From: Methylococcaceae bacterium UBA1147
GTDB taxonomy: Bacteria; Pseudomonadota; Gammaproteobacteria; Methylococcales; UBA1147
Reading direction: 5' to 3'
Assembly (NCBI GenBank): GCA_002311315.1
Contig: DBZZ01000020.1
Location: 339 to 17,130 of the forward strand
Length of the DNA: 16,792 nucleotides
Below are positions 1-7,716 of the stretch, in pieces (within the stretch, counting starts at the first letter, position 1; each line of letters opens with the position of its first letter). Below the pieces are notes generated by a model, which was not told the origin of the DNA, searched no databases, and saw only the letters and a list, made by a program, of their open reading frames with translations. The position numbers and the translations under genes were made by a program.

Positions 1-1206
1 GCTGGCGATGGCCTCGAAGGCCTCGGCCGAGGTCAGGCCGTCGAAGTCGCCCGAATTTCGCAGTATTCCTTTGTCCGTAAAAGCCTGTGCGGAACAATCC
101 ACGTCGCTGCCATCAACCGGGAAGATCACCTGCTTCACGGCAATCCCGTAACGCATGGCAAATTCGAAATCTCGCTGGTCGTGGGCCGGAACGGACATGA
201 CGGCTCCGGTCCCGTAGCCCATCAAGACGAAATTGGCGATCCAGATCGGCACCGGTTCGCCGCTAATCGGGTGCGTAGCCCTGATTCCGGAATCCACCCC
301 CAGTTTATCCATGGTTTCGATCGCGGCCTCGGACGCCTTGATCTGCTTGCACGAAGCGATGAAACTTTCCAATTCGGGTTTCTTCTTCACGGCGATCTTC
401 GCCAGCGGATGTTCCGCAGCGACCGCGACGTAGGTCGCTCCCATGAGCGTATCCGGACGGGTAGTGTAAACGGTTAGCGGCTCATCCTCTCCTTCCACAG
501 CAAAATGCATTTCGACACCGCGGGACTTGCCGATCCAGTTGGCCTGCATGGTTCTGACCTGATCCGGCCAGCCAGGCAACTGATCTAAACCCTTGAGCAG
601 TTCGTCGGCGTAACGGGTGATTCGCATGAACCATTGTGGAATTTCCTTTCGCTCGACCGGCGTGTCACAGCGCCAGCAGACCCCGTCCACCACCTGCTCG
701 TTGGCAAGCACCGTCATGTCTGTGGGACACCAGTTCACTGATGCAGTCTTGCGGTAGACCAAATCCTTTTTCAGCAGGCGAAGAAAGAACCACTGTTCCC
801 AGCGGTAATAGTCACGGTCGCAGGTCGCCAGTTCCCGCTCCCAGTCATAACCAAAACCGAGTCTCTTCAGCTGGTTCCGCATATAGGAAATATTTTCGTG
901 GGTCCAGTCCGCCGGGTGCACACTGCGGCTCATAGCGGCATTTTCCGCCGGCAACCCGAAAGCATCCCAGCCCATCGGCTGGAGTACGTTCTTTCCCAGC
1001 ATCCGCTGGTAACGACTGATGACGTCCCCAATCGTGTAATTCCTTACATGCCCCATGTGCAACTGACCGCTAGGGTACGGAAACATCGAAAGGCAATAGT
1101 ATTTTTCCTTACCTTCCTCCTCCTGAACAGAGAAAGTACCAGCGCTTGCCCATTCATTCTGGACTTCAGGTTCGATGAGTTCAGGCTTGTAGATTTCGTC
1201 GATCAC
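1..1206 (-). CDS. leuS: Leucine--tRNA ligase, N-terminal part (cut by window edge)
   Basis: Charges tRNA-Leu with leucine in the cytoplasm. The 402 codons present cover a little under half of a typical bacterial LeuS (about 820-880 aa); the KMSKS loop and tRNA-binding parts lie outside the window. Visible: the class I HIGH-type motif HMGH at residues 50-53 within YPSGQLHMGHVRNYTIGD, the block NVLQPMGWDAFGLPAE, the zinc-knuckle cysteines in NWCPTD and CWRC, and the start of the CP1 editing domain with TTRPDTLMGATYVAVAAEHP. There is no ATG near the expected N-terminus. I chose GTG at 1206-1204 because it lies five residues before YKPELIE, close to the spacing in E. coli LeuS (MQEQYRPEEIE), and has a weak AGG upstream. 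The frame stays open upstream to a stop near 1311, so a TTG or CTG start further out is possible. Identity is very secure; the start is moderately so. Confidence 0.96.
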   Translation of the reverse strand, partial: MIDEIYKPELIEPEVQNEWASAGTFSVQEEEGKEKYYCLSMFPYPSGQLHMGHVRNYTIGDVISRYQRMLGKNVLQPMGWDAFGLPAENAAMSRSVHPADWTHENISYMRNQLKRLGFGYDWERELATCDRDYYRWEQWFFLRLLKKDLVYRKTASVNWCPTDMTVLANEQVVDGVCWRCDTPVERKEIPQWFMRITRYADELLKGLDQLPGWPDQVRTMQANWIGKSRGVEMHFAVEGEDEPLTVYTTRPDTLMGATYVAVAAEHPLAKIAVKKKPELESFIASCKQIKASEAAIETMDKLGVDSGIRATHPISGEPVPIWIANFVLMGYGTGAVMSVPAHDQRDFEFAMRYGIAVKQVIFPVDGSDVDCSAQAFTDKGILRNSGDFDGLTSAEAFEAIAS

Positions 1207-1544
1207 GTCGCGCCTAATCAGATTCTGATAAAACCGTTTAGGATACAGTAGAGTGCTGAAGATCAAAAGCGTATTACCCCTCGGAATCTCTACTTCGACA
1301 ACCTGAATTCAGCGATCTGACATTGGCCTGGCGGTATTCCATGAGACGGTATCCGATCGCGGCTTGCGATTAAATTTTCGAGATTCTTGTGTTTTATTGG
1401 CATTCGCTACCTGGCCCGTCCGGATCACGATTAGCCACCAACTACAACCGGACTACCCTCTTCTCACGGCAGGGACAACGGCTCGCGGCACGTCTTGGTA
1501 CATGGACAAAGACGGTAATCCCAATGAACATTTAAGAGTCCAAT
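1207..1544. other. Intergenic region between leuS and the parA pseudogene
   Basis: About 340 bases with no gene I recognise. It must contain the leuS promoter on the minus strand and the former promoter of the decayed parA gene on the plus strand. A plus-strand reading frame opens at 1364 and runs through here, but it continues into the parA remnant in the wrong frame and resembles nothing I know. In E. coli, ybeL lies beside leuS; I looked for a remnant of it here and saw none. No convincing promoter pair or hairpin stands out. Confidence 0.5.
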
Positions 1545-2329
1545 ATGCGCAGGGTGATATTCAATCAGAAGGGTGGTGTTGGAAAGTGGACGATCGCATA
1601 CAACCTGGCGGCCGTCAGTGCTGCGGCAGGCCAGAAAGCTCTGGTAACCGACCTTGACATGCAAGGAAACTCGACCCATTACCTCCTCGGGAAACAGGTC
1701 TAGGACGAAAACCAGACTCTGGCGAAGTTCTTCCGCGAATGCCTGAGCCTGAATCCTTTTGCCAACGAACCATCCTGTTCACTGAACAAAATCGCGCAAC
1801 CAACACCATTCGAGAACCTGTCCATCATCTGTCCTCACGTGGAGATGGAATCGTTGCAGAACCAGCTGTGGAGTCACACCACAAGATCTATAAACTGCGC
1901 GACGCCCTGTCTAATCAGAGCCAGTTCGACGAAGTGTACATTGATACCCCGCCCGTACTGAATTTTTACAGCCTGTTTGCACTGATCGCCAACCAGAAAT
2001 GCCTGACTCCTTTCGACTAAAACGCTTTCTCCAGGGAAGCTCTTTACACGCTCCTTGGAGTGATCGGAGAGGTCAGGATAGATCACAACCCAAAACTTGA
2101 AGTGGAAGGCATCACCGTCAACCAGTTCCAGAACCGGGCCAACCTGCCCCGTCGGCTTGTGGAGAACCTCGTGGACGAAGGACAACGGGTATTGAACCCG
2201 CGCATTTCCACGTCTGTCAGGGTCCGCAAATCGCACAGCGCGGAAAAACCGCTGATCCATTTCGATACCAGGCACAAGCTTTCGGATGAATTCCAGGCAC
2301 TTCACGCAGAACTGGAGGCCTTGTCCTAA
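1545..2329 (+). pseudogene. Decayed ParA/MinD-family ATPase gene
   Basis: The remnant reads as a nearly full-length chromosomal ParA-like ATPase of about 261 residues once three lesions are bridged. Frame one starts at ATG 1545 (AAGAG upstream) and gives a typical N-terminus, MRRVIFNQKGGVGK, then LAAVSAAAGQKALVTDLDMQ (Walker A' region) and GNSTHYLLG. A TAG at 1701-1703 interrupts it. Around 1868-1871 the frame shifts by one lost base; the total of 785 nt is one short of 262 codons. The second frame continues with HKIYKLRDAL, EVYIDTPPVLNFY (Walker B region, IDTPP), a second stop TAA at 2018-2020, then FSREALYTLL, VEGITVNQFQNRANLPRRLV and a C-terminus ending at TAA 2327-2329. Walker A reads KGGVGKWT, with Trp where Ser/Thr must bind Mg-ATP; this is one base change from TCG. 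The gene is convergent with lnt, 9 bp away. ParA proteins move DNA or protein cargo; this copy cannot make that product. The family call is strong and the pseudogene call is strong, barring assembly error. Confidence 0.9.
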
Positions 2330-2338
2330 AAATCCGGA

Positions 2339-3850
2339 TCAGCCTGCGCGCTGCTCGACCCTCGGTAGCGCAAAGGTGATGGACAAGGCCAATCCAATCA
2401 GCACCAGTACCATGGAATCCCCCACCAGCACATACGGGGTAACACCCTGCATTGGCTGCACGGTTCCAGTGAGGACCGCAGCCTCCAGTCTTGGAGCCAT
2501 GCTGACGATTTCACCTCCAGCAGAGATGATTGCGGTGAGGCCGGTATTGGTTGCGCGGATCATGTAGCGGCCGGTTTCCAGCGATCTCATACGAGCCATT
2601 TGCAAATTCTGGTCCAGCGCAATACTGTGACCAAACCAGCCATCGTTGGTCACGTTGACCAAGAACAAGGCATCGGGTAGCGTGGAAAGGATTTCCTGGC
2701 CAAAGACGTCTTCGTAGCAAATCGATACACCGACCGGCATACCAGCCACGTAAACCGGTGACTGCTGCATGGATCCAGGGCTGAAATCGGAATAAGCAAA
2801 ATCCATGAACTGGGCGACGTATCCCGCCACCCGCGGGAACGGAATATACTCGCCGAACGGGAGCAGGTGCCTTTTCAGATAGCGACCCTGTCCCAACCCT
2901 ATCGCTACCACTCCATTGAATTTCTTTTGGGCTTCTTGATCGTAAATCGGAACCCCGATTAGAACCGCCGTCTTCTCCTCGGTGGCTTCTTGGCCCAGCT
3001 CATCGAACAGGGCCTTCAAGTTGTGGTAGTGAACCGGCACAGCGGTCTCTGGCCAGACAATCAGATCGGAATCCCAGTGGTCAACGGTATGGTCGATATA
3101 CCATCTCAGGGTCTGCCTTGTCGTTGAAGGCAACCATTTCAGTTCCTGGGGAATGTTTCCCTGCAACAGCGAAACCTTCACAGCCTGTCCGACCGGCTCG
3201 GTCCATTGATACCCCTGAAACAATGCTGTCAGACACCAGACTACGGACAACCCAGCCAACGCGGCCTTTCGATGCGGACAGCCGGAACGTGCAATGTAAA
3301 CCACCGTACCGACTGTCATGACGGCGAACAAACCAACACCGTATTGTCCCATCACCGGCGCGATAGCCCCCGGAATCGACTGCAACTGACTGTATCCCAC
3401 CTGCAACCACGGGCATCCCGGGAACTCCATCCAGGCACGAAGCCATTCCAGAAATATCCAGAGTGCAGGGTAAACCAGTATCAGACGAATCGCAGGTGTC
3501 GCCGGCCTGACGAATACCCCGATCAAGCCTACAAGCGCTGGGAATCCAGCCAGGAAACAGACAAAGGAAGCGGTAATCAGTAAGGCCGCGAGATCTGTTG
3601 TACCCGCATAGTCATGCAGAGTCACGTAGACCCAGTAGAGCCCGATAGAAAACTGCCCTAGCCCGAAGAGAAAACCACGCAATGCCGCACGAAACAAACC
3701 AGCCCCGTCCCAGGCCATAAAAAGAACGGCCAGGGAAACGAAAGCCAGCGTAGCGTATTCGAAGGGCGCCAGGGAAAACGGAAACAGCACTCCCGCGGCC
3801 AGGGCCGCGAGATCTTTCCTCAAGCCATTACCAAAGCTCGATACATGCAT
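2339..3850 (-). CDS. lnt: Apolipoprotein N-acyltransferase
   Basis: Inner-membrane enzyme that adds the third acyl chain to the N-terminal cysteine of lipoproteins, the last step of lipoprotein maturation and needed for Lol-dependent sorting. At 503 aa it has the usual length. The first ~215 residues are a run of hydrophobic segments, and a final hydrophobic segment lies near 474-495. Between them is a periplasmic nitrilase-like (CN hydrolase) domain from about 223 to 465. The catalytic triad is in place: Glu268 in IVWPETAVPV, Lys326 in RYLKRHLLPFGEYIPF, Cys378 in VGVSICYEDVFG. The signature VNVTNDGWFG follows. It is the last gene of the miaB-phoH-ybeY-corC-lnt operon, 45 bp after corC, which is the classic gammaproteobacterial order. 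Nothing is abnormal in it. Confidence 0.98.
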   Translation of the reverse strand: MHVSSFGNGLRKDLAALAAGVLFPFSLAPFEYATLAFVSLAVLFMAWDGAGLFRAALRGFLFGLGQFSIGLYWVYVTLHDYAGTTDLAALLITASFVCFLAGFPALVGLIGVFVRPATPAIRLILVYPALWIFLEWLRAWMEFPGCPWLQVGYSQLQSIPGAIAPVMGQYGVGLFAVMTVGTVVYIARSGCPHRKAALAGLSVVWCLTALFQGYQWTEPVGQAVKVSLLQGNIPQELKWLPSTTRQTLRWYIDHTVDHWDSDLIVWPETAVPVHYHNLKALFDELGQEATEEKTAVLIGVPIYDQEAQKKFNGVVAIGLGQGRYLKRHLLPFGEYIPFPRVAGYVAQFMDFAYSDFSPGSMQQSPVYVAGMPVGVSICYEDVFGQEILSTLPDALFLVNVTNDGWFGHSIALDQNLQMARMRSLETGRYMIRATNTGLTAIISAGGEIVSMAPRLEAAVLTGTVQPMQGVTPYVLVGDSMVLVLIGLALSITFALPRVEQRAG

Positions 3851-3895
3851 TCAGCCGAAGAAAAATTTAGCTAAGAAGACTGGATTGACCGCAAT

Positions 3896-4771
3896 TCAGG
3901 TCGATTCCTTTAGGCGACCCGTTCCACCATCCTTGCATTCTAAAATCAGCAGGCCAAGAAGAAAAACACGGCGAGTATCGGCACGCAAAACGGTGAACTC
4001 GAAGTTGCCCAGGCTGATTTTTTCGCCGCGTGAAGGCACGTGGCCGAAATAATGTACAACCAGGCCCGCAACCGTATCGAATTCTTCCACGCTGAACTCG
4101 ACCTCGAAGTACTGATTGAACTCGTCAAGCGGCATCAGCGCCTTGATCCGGTAGTTGTTCTCGCCGCGCTGAAAAATGTATTCTTCTTCCTCGAAATCGT
4201 GTTCGTCCTCGATTTCCCCAACGATCTGCTCGAGCACATCCTCGATGGTCACCAGCCCTGCGGTATTGCCATATTCATCGACGACAATGGCCATGTGACT
4301 GCGATGTTCCTTAAATTCCCGCAACAGAACGTTGAGTCGCTTGCTTTCCGGCACGAAACGCACGGGACGTAACATCGCCTCTACCTGCATCCCGGGGTTC
4401 TCGCGGCTTCGAGCCAGCAGATCCTTGGCCATCAGTACGCCCACGACTTCGCTTTTGTCGTCCCCGATTACCGGAAACCGAGAATGGGCCGATTCAGTGA
4501 CCAGAGGGAAGATGGTATCCAGATTCGCATCGCGGGGAACCACAACCATCTGCACCCGCGGAACCATGATGTCGCGCACCCGCATTTCAGAAACCTGTAG
4601 AACCCCCTCGATCATAGCAAGGGCTTCACCGTCGATCAGGTGGCGATCCCGTGCCTCGCGAAGAAGTTCAACCAGGTGGCTCCGGTCCTGGGGTTCGCCG
4701 GTCAAGAAATGACTGATGCGGTCGATCCACGATCGAGGACCGCCTACTTCTTCGACACCCTGCCTAATCAC
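3896..4771 (-). CDS. corC: CBS-domain protein CorC/YbeX
   Basis: Cytoplasmic protein of the HlyC/CorC family. It is historically linked to Mg2+/Co2+ efflux with CorA; work in E. coli also ties YbeX to ribosome metabolism. The 291 residues show two CBS modules (about 65-120 with MRVRDIMVPR, and about 130-185 with VVDEYGNTAGLVTIEDVLEQIVGEI split by the usual loop), followed by a transporter-associated CorC_HlyC domain from about 200 to 270 (EFDTVAGLVVHYFGHVPSRGE). The start is a GTG whose bases overlap the ybeY stop (GTGA, 4 nt), so translation is probably coupled. The extreme C-terminus (FLLGLLILECKDGG) is more hydrophobic than in E. coli YbeX. I see no clear frameshift behind that, so I read it as normal divergence. 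Confidence 0.95.
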   Translation of the reverse strand: MIRQGVEEVGGPRSWIDRISHFLTGEPQDRSHLVELLREARDRHLIDGEALAMIEGVLQVSEMRVRDIMVPRVQMVVVPRDANLDTIFPLVTESAHSRFPVIGDDKSEVVGVLMAKDLLARSRENPGMQVEAMLRPVRFVPESKRLNVLLREFKEHRSHMAIVVDEYGNTAGLVTIEDVLEQIVGEIEDEHDFEEEEYIFQRGENNYRIKALMPLDEFNQYFEVEFSVEEFDTVAGLVVHYFGHVPSRGEKISLGNFEFTVLRADTRRVFLLGLLILECKDGGTGRLKEST

Positions 4772-5229
4772 TGTTCTACAGCCTCCCGGTACGGGTTGGG
4801 GAAACCCATGCCTGCGAGAATTGCCTGCTCGAGCGTTTCCATCTCCAGAGCGTCGATTCCTTCGTCATGGTCGTAACCCAGCAGGTGCAGTACACCGTGA
4901 ACGATCATGTGAGCCCAGTGCGCATCGAGTGATTTTTTCTGCTCCGCCGCTTCTTTCTCGACCACGGGAGCACAGATCACCAGGTCACCGAACGTTTCCA
5001 GCGGCAAGGCGTAGGATTTTTCATAGGAGAAACTAAGTACATTAGTGGGACCTTTTTTTCTACGATATTGATGGTTAAGGGCAGAACTCTCTTCGATCCC
5101 GACCACGCGGATAACCAATTCGGAATCTTCAACCCTGTCGGCCATAACCGCCAAGACCCATTCGCTCATCCGCGTGGAAGCAGGCACGCCGGGAATCTCG
5201 AAAGCACGCTGGATCTCTACGCTGTTCAT
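4768..5229 (-). CDS. ybeY: Endoribonuclease / rRNA maturation factor YbeY
   Basis: Zinc-dependent single-strand endoribonuclease family, acting in 16S rRNA 3'-end maturation and 70S quality control. At 153 aa it is full length. The metal-binding motif HxxxHxxxxxH is intact: His111, His115 and His121 in HGVLHLLGYDHDEG. Upstream, PTNVLSFSYE and GDLVICAPVV match the family core. The ATG overlaps the phoH stop as ATGA, and its own stop overlaps the GTG of corC, so this gene sits in the tightest part of the operon. Expression is likely coupled to both neighbours. Confidence 0.97.
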   Translation of the reverse strand: MNSVEIQRAFEIPGVPASTRMSEWVLAVMADRVEDSELVIRVVGIEESSALNHQYRRKKGPTNVLSFSYEKSYALPLETFGDLVICAPVVEKEAAEQKKSLDAHWAHMIVHGVLHLLGYDHDEGIDALEMETLEQAILAGMGFPNPYREAVEQ

Positions 5230-6227
5230 TCGGACGTATGCATGGCATTGTCATAGGCCTCATAGGCAGAAACAATGCGCTTGACCAGAGCGTGACGTAC
5301 CACGTCGCGGGTATCGAAAAAGGTAAAGCTAATGCCTTCCACACCCTTGAGTATGTTAAGTACATGTCTCAAACCGGATGGACTGCCACGCGGTAGGTCA
5401 ATCTGGGTAATGTCTCCCGTGACCACCGCCGTCGATCCAAAGCCGACACGAGTGAGAAACATCTTGATCTGCTCCGGCGTCGTGTTCTGCGCCTCGTCGA
5501 GGATAATGAACGCTTCGTTGAGCGTTCGTCCCCGCATGAAGGCCAGGGGCGCCACTTCAATCACGTTTCGTTCGATCAGTTTGCCAACCCGTTCGAAACC
5601 CAGCATTTCGTACAAGGCATCGTAGAGCGGCCTCAGGTAGGGATCTACCTTCTGCGCCAGATCTCCGGGCAGGAACCCCAACTTCTCACCCGCTTCCACG
5701 GCTGGTCGCGCAAGGATCAGACGTTGCACGCGTTCCTGTTCCAGGGCCGCAACGGCACAGGCCACGGCAAGGTAGGTTTTCCCGGTTCCCGCAGGCCCGA
5801 TCCCGAAATTGATGTCATGGCTGGCGACATTTCGCAGGTACCTCTGCTGGTTGGGCCCGCGACCCTTGATGACCATACGCCGGATTTCAACCTGGGTCGG
5901 ACTCTTTTCCTCCGCCGCCTGGTCGGTCAATAGGGCATCGATCGATGAATCCTGCATTGAAAGGTGTACCTGATGGGGCGTAATGGCCTCGGTAGCGGTG
6001 GTATCAAACAGCGACTGGATCAACCGACGTGCTACTTCCACTGGCCTCGACGAACCAATGATCTGGAACTGGTTTCCACGGGAAGCGATCTCTACGCCCA
6101 GGCGGTTTTCGATCTGGCGAAGGTGCTCGTCGCATTGCCCGCAAAGGTTGGCTAGCCGCCGGTTGTCAGCAGGCGTGAGGGTCAGTTCCGTGGAAATGGA
6201 CGCGGTATCCAATTCAGACAGTGCCAT
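5226..6227 (-). CDS. phoH: PhoH family ATPase (YbeZ)
   Basis: Cytoplasmic P-loop NTPase of the PhoH/YbeZ family, a functional partner of YbeY in RNA metabolism. Using ATG 6227 it has 333 residues. Walker A is G144PAGTGKT151 and Walker B is IILDEAQN with Asp244-Glu245; ILARPAVEAGEKLGFLPGDL and VVTGDITQIDLPRGSPSGL are family signatures. An N-terminal KH/PhoH-like segment covers about 15-75. The same frame is open up to 6326, but those extra 33 codons lie wholly inside the miaB 3' end and look unrelated to the family. The protein should begin MALSELDTASIS, with AGGA just upstream at short spacing. It overlaps miaB by 14 nt and ybeY by 4 nt. Confidence 0.96.
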   Translation of the reverse strand: MALSELDTASISTELTLTPADNRRLANLCGQCDEHLRQIENRLGVEIASRGNQFQIIGSSRPVEVARRLIQSLFDTTATEAITPHQVHLSMQDSSIDALLTDQAAEEKSPTQVEIRRMVIKGRGPNQQRYLRNVASHDINFGIGPAGTGKTYLAVACAVAALEQERVQRLILARPAVEAGEKLGFLPGDLAQKVDPYLRPLYDALYEMLGFERVGKLIERNVIEVAPLAFMRGRTLNEAFIILDEAQNTTPEQIKMFLTRVGFGSTAVVTGDITQIDLPRGSPSGLRHVLNILKGVEGISFTFFDTRDVVRHALVKRIVSAYEAYDNAMHTSE

Positions 6228-7590
6228 ATTCCTGCAGACGCGGTTCCCGGGGTAAACGAACGGTACCCGGCACCAGTCTTCCTCGCAGAGAATTCGGAAG
6301 TACCTGGGTGATGACGACGTCGACAAATTGTCCGATCAGTTGCGGTGGGGCAATAAAATTGACCACTCGGTTGTTTTCGGTCCGCCCACACAGTTCCAGG
6401 GAATCCTTTTTCGACGTTCCCTCAACCAGCACGGTCTGAACGCTATCGACCATGTTGTCGGAAATCTTGCCGGCCGCGTTGCTGATCACTGTCTGCAGCT
6501 TGGCCAGCCGGTCCTTTTTGGTCTCGATGGAAACCGAATCCTCGAAATCGACGGCTGGCGTACCGGGCCTCGGACTGTAGATGAAACTGAATGAATGATC
6601 GAAACCGATTTCTTCGATCAGATCCATCGTTTCCTGGAAGTCATGATCCGTTTCGCCAGGGAAGCCGATGATGAAGTCTGATGAAAGGCTGATTCCCGGC
6701 CGGATACTGCGCAACCGCTTGATCTTGTCGATGTACTCTTTCCGTGTGTGTCCGCGCTTCATTCTGGCGAGAACCGAATCACTGCCGCTTTGTACCGGCA
6801 GGTGCAAATGGTTCACCAGTTCCGGTATCTCCGCATAGGCCTCGATCAGGCTGTCGCTGAATTCCACAGGATGCGAAGTCGTGTACCGTATCCGGTCAAT
6901 CCCATCGACCAGAGAAACGTAGTTCAGCAGGAGGGCAAAGTCAGCCGTATCCCCCTCGGACATCGTTCCCCGATAAGCGTTCACGTTCTGCCCAAGTAGG
7001 TTGACCTCCCGAACCCCCTGTTCCGCCAGCACCGTAACCTCGTGGATCACGTCATTCAATGGCCGGCTGATTTCCTCGCCGCGGGTATAAGGCACCACGC
7101 AAAACGTACAGTACTTGCTGCAACCCTCCATCACGGAAACAAAGGCCTTGGGGCCTTCAGCTCGCGGTTCCGGAAGGTTGTCAAACTTCTCGATTTCCGG
7201 AAAAGAAATATCCATCACCGAAGCCTGTTTACTACGAACCTGGTCAAGCAATTGCGGCAGACGATGCAGGGTCTGCGGGCCGAACACGATATCAACGTAG
7301 GGTGCTCGTCTTCGAATCGCTTCACCTTCCTGGCTGGCAACACAACCACCGACCCCGATCACAAGCCCGGGATGGCGGTCCTTGAGCTTGCGCCAGCGAC
7401 CCAGCTGGGAGAACACCTTTTCCTGGGCTTTTTCGCGGATGGAGCATGTGTTCAGAAGAAGGATATCGGCCTGATCAGGCGTTGCGACTGGTTCCAGCCC
7501 GTGAGAGGCTTTGAGCACATCCCGCATCTTGTCGGAATCGTACTCGTTCATCTGGCATCCAAAAGTCTGGATATAGAGTTTTTCTGTCAT
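6214..7590 (-). CDS. miaB: tRNA-2-methylthio-N6-dimethylallyladenosine synthase
   Basis: Radical SAM methylthiotransferase that converts i6A37 to ms2i6A37 in tRNAs reading UNN codons. The 458 residues show all parts. The N-terminal UPF0004 domain has cluster ligands Cys12, Cys49 and Cys83. The radical SAM motif is Cys157-x3-Cys161-x2-Cys164 in EGCSKYCTFCVVPYTRG. A C-terminal TRAM domain (about 380-445) contains LVEGTSKKD and GRTENNRVVNF. The N-terminus LYIQTFGCQMNEYDS is typical. It is the first gene of the five-gene operon ending at lnt. I see no good Shine-Dalgarno sequence before its ATG, although the start agrees well with the family. Confidence 0.98.
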   Translation of the reverse strand: MTEKLYIQTFGCQMNEYDSDKMRDVLKASHGLEPVATPDQADILLLNTCSIREKAQEKVFSQLGRWRKLKDRHPGLVIGVGGCVASQEGEAIRRRAPYVDIVFGPQTLHRLPQLLDQVRSKQASVMDISFPEIEKFDNLPEPRAEGPKAFVSVMEGCSKYCTFCVVPYTRGEEISRPLNDVIHEVTVLAEQGVREVNLLGQNVNAYRGTMSEGDTADFALLLNYVSLVDGIDRIRYTTSHPVEFSDSLIEAYAEIPELVNHLHLPVQSGSDSVLARMKRGHTRKEYIDKIKRLRSIRPGISLSSDFIIGFPGETDHDFQETMDLIEEIGFDHSFSFIYSPRPGTPAVDFEDSVSIETKKDRLAKLQTVISNAAGKISDNMVDSVQTVLVEGTSKKDSLELCGRTENNRVVNFIAPPQLIGQFVDVVITQVLPNSLRGRLVPGTVRLPREPRLQEYGTV

Positions 7591-7617
7591 AAATCGGATA
7601 AAGTGGGAGCGGACACC

Positions 7618-7623
7618 ATTCTA
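7618..7623 (-). promoter_or_regulatory. Possible -10 element for the miaB operon
   Basis: In the 126-bp gap between glcF and miaB the minus strand reads GTTAGAATGG. TAGAAT matches the sigma70 -10 consensus at five of six positions and lies about 27 nt before the miaB ATG. No good -35 sits at the right distance, so this is weak. It would give the housekeeping operon its own promoter, independent of glcDEF. Confidence 0.25.
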
Positions 7624-7716
7624 ACAAATTTTTCCGGGCAACTCGTAATTGTCATCCAATCCATCGTCAACACTGCGTTGGCTGCACGCGTCCAGGATGT
7701 TCTGGAATCCAGACAT

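Noticed and set aside
1364..1657. A 97-residue plus-strand frame upstream of and overlapping the ParA remnant.
   Set aside because: Its second half is the ParA coding sequence in the wrong frame; its first half resembles nothing and has no convincing ribosome binding site.
1874..2305. A 143-residue open frame on the minus strand.
   Set aside because: It is antisense to the second half of the ParA remnant, whose plus-strand translation is clearly the conserved one.
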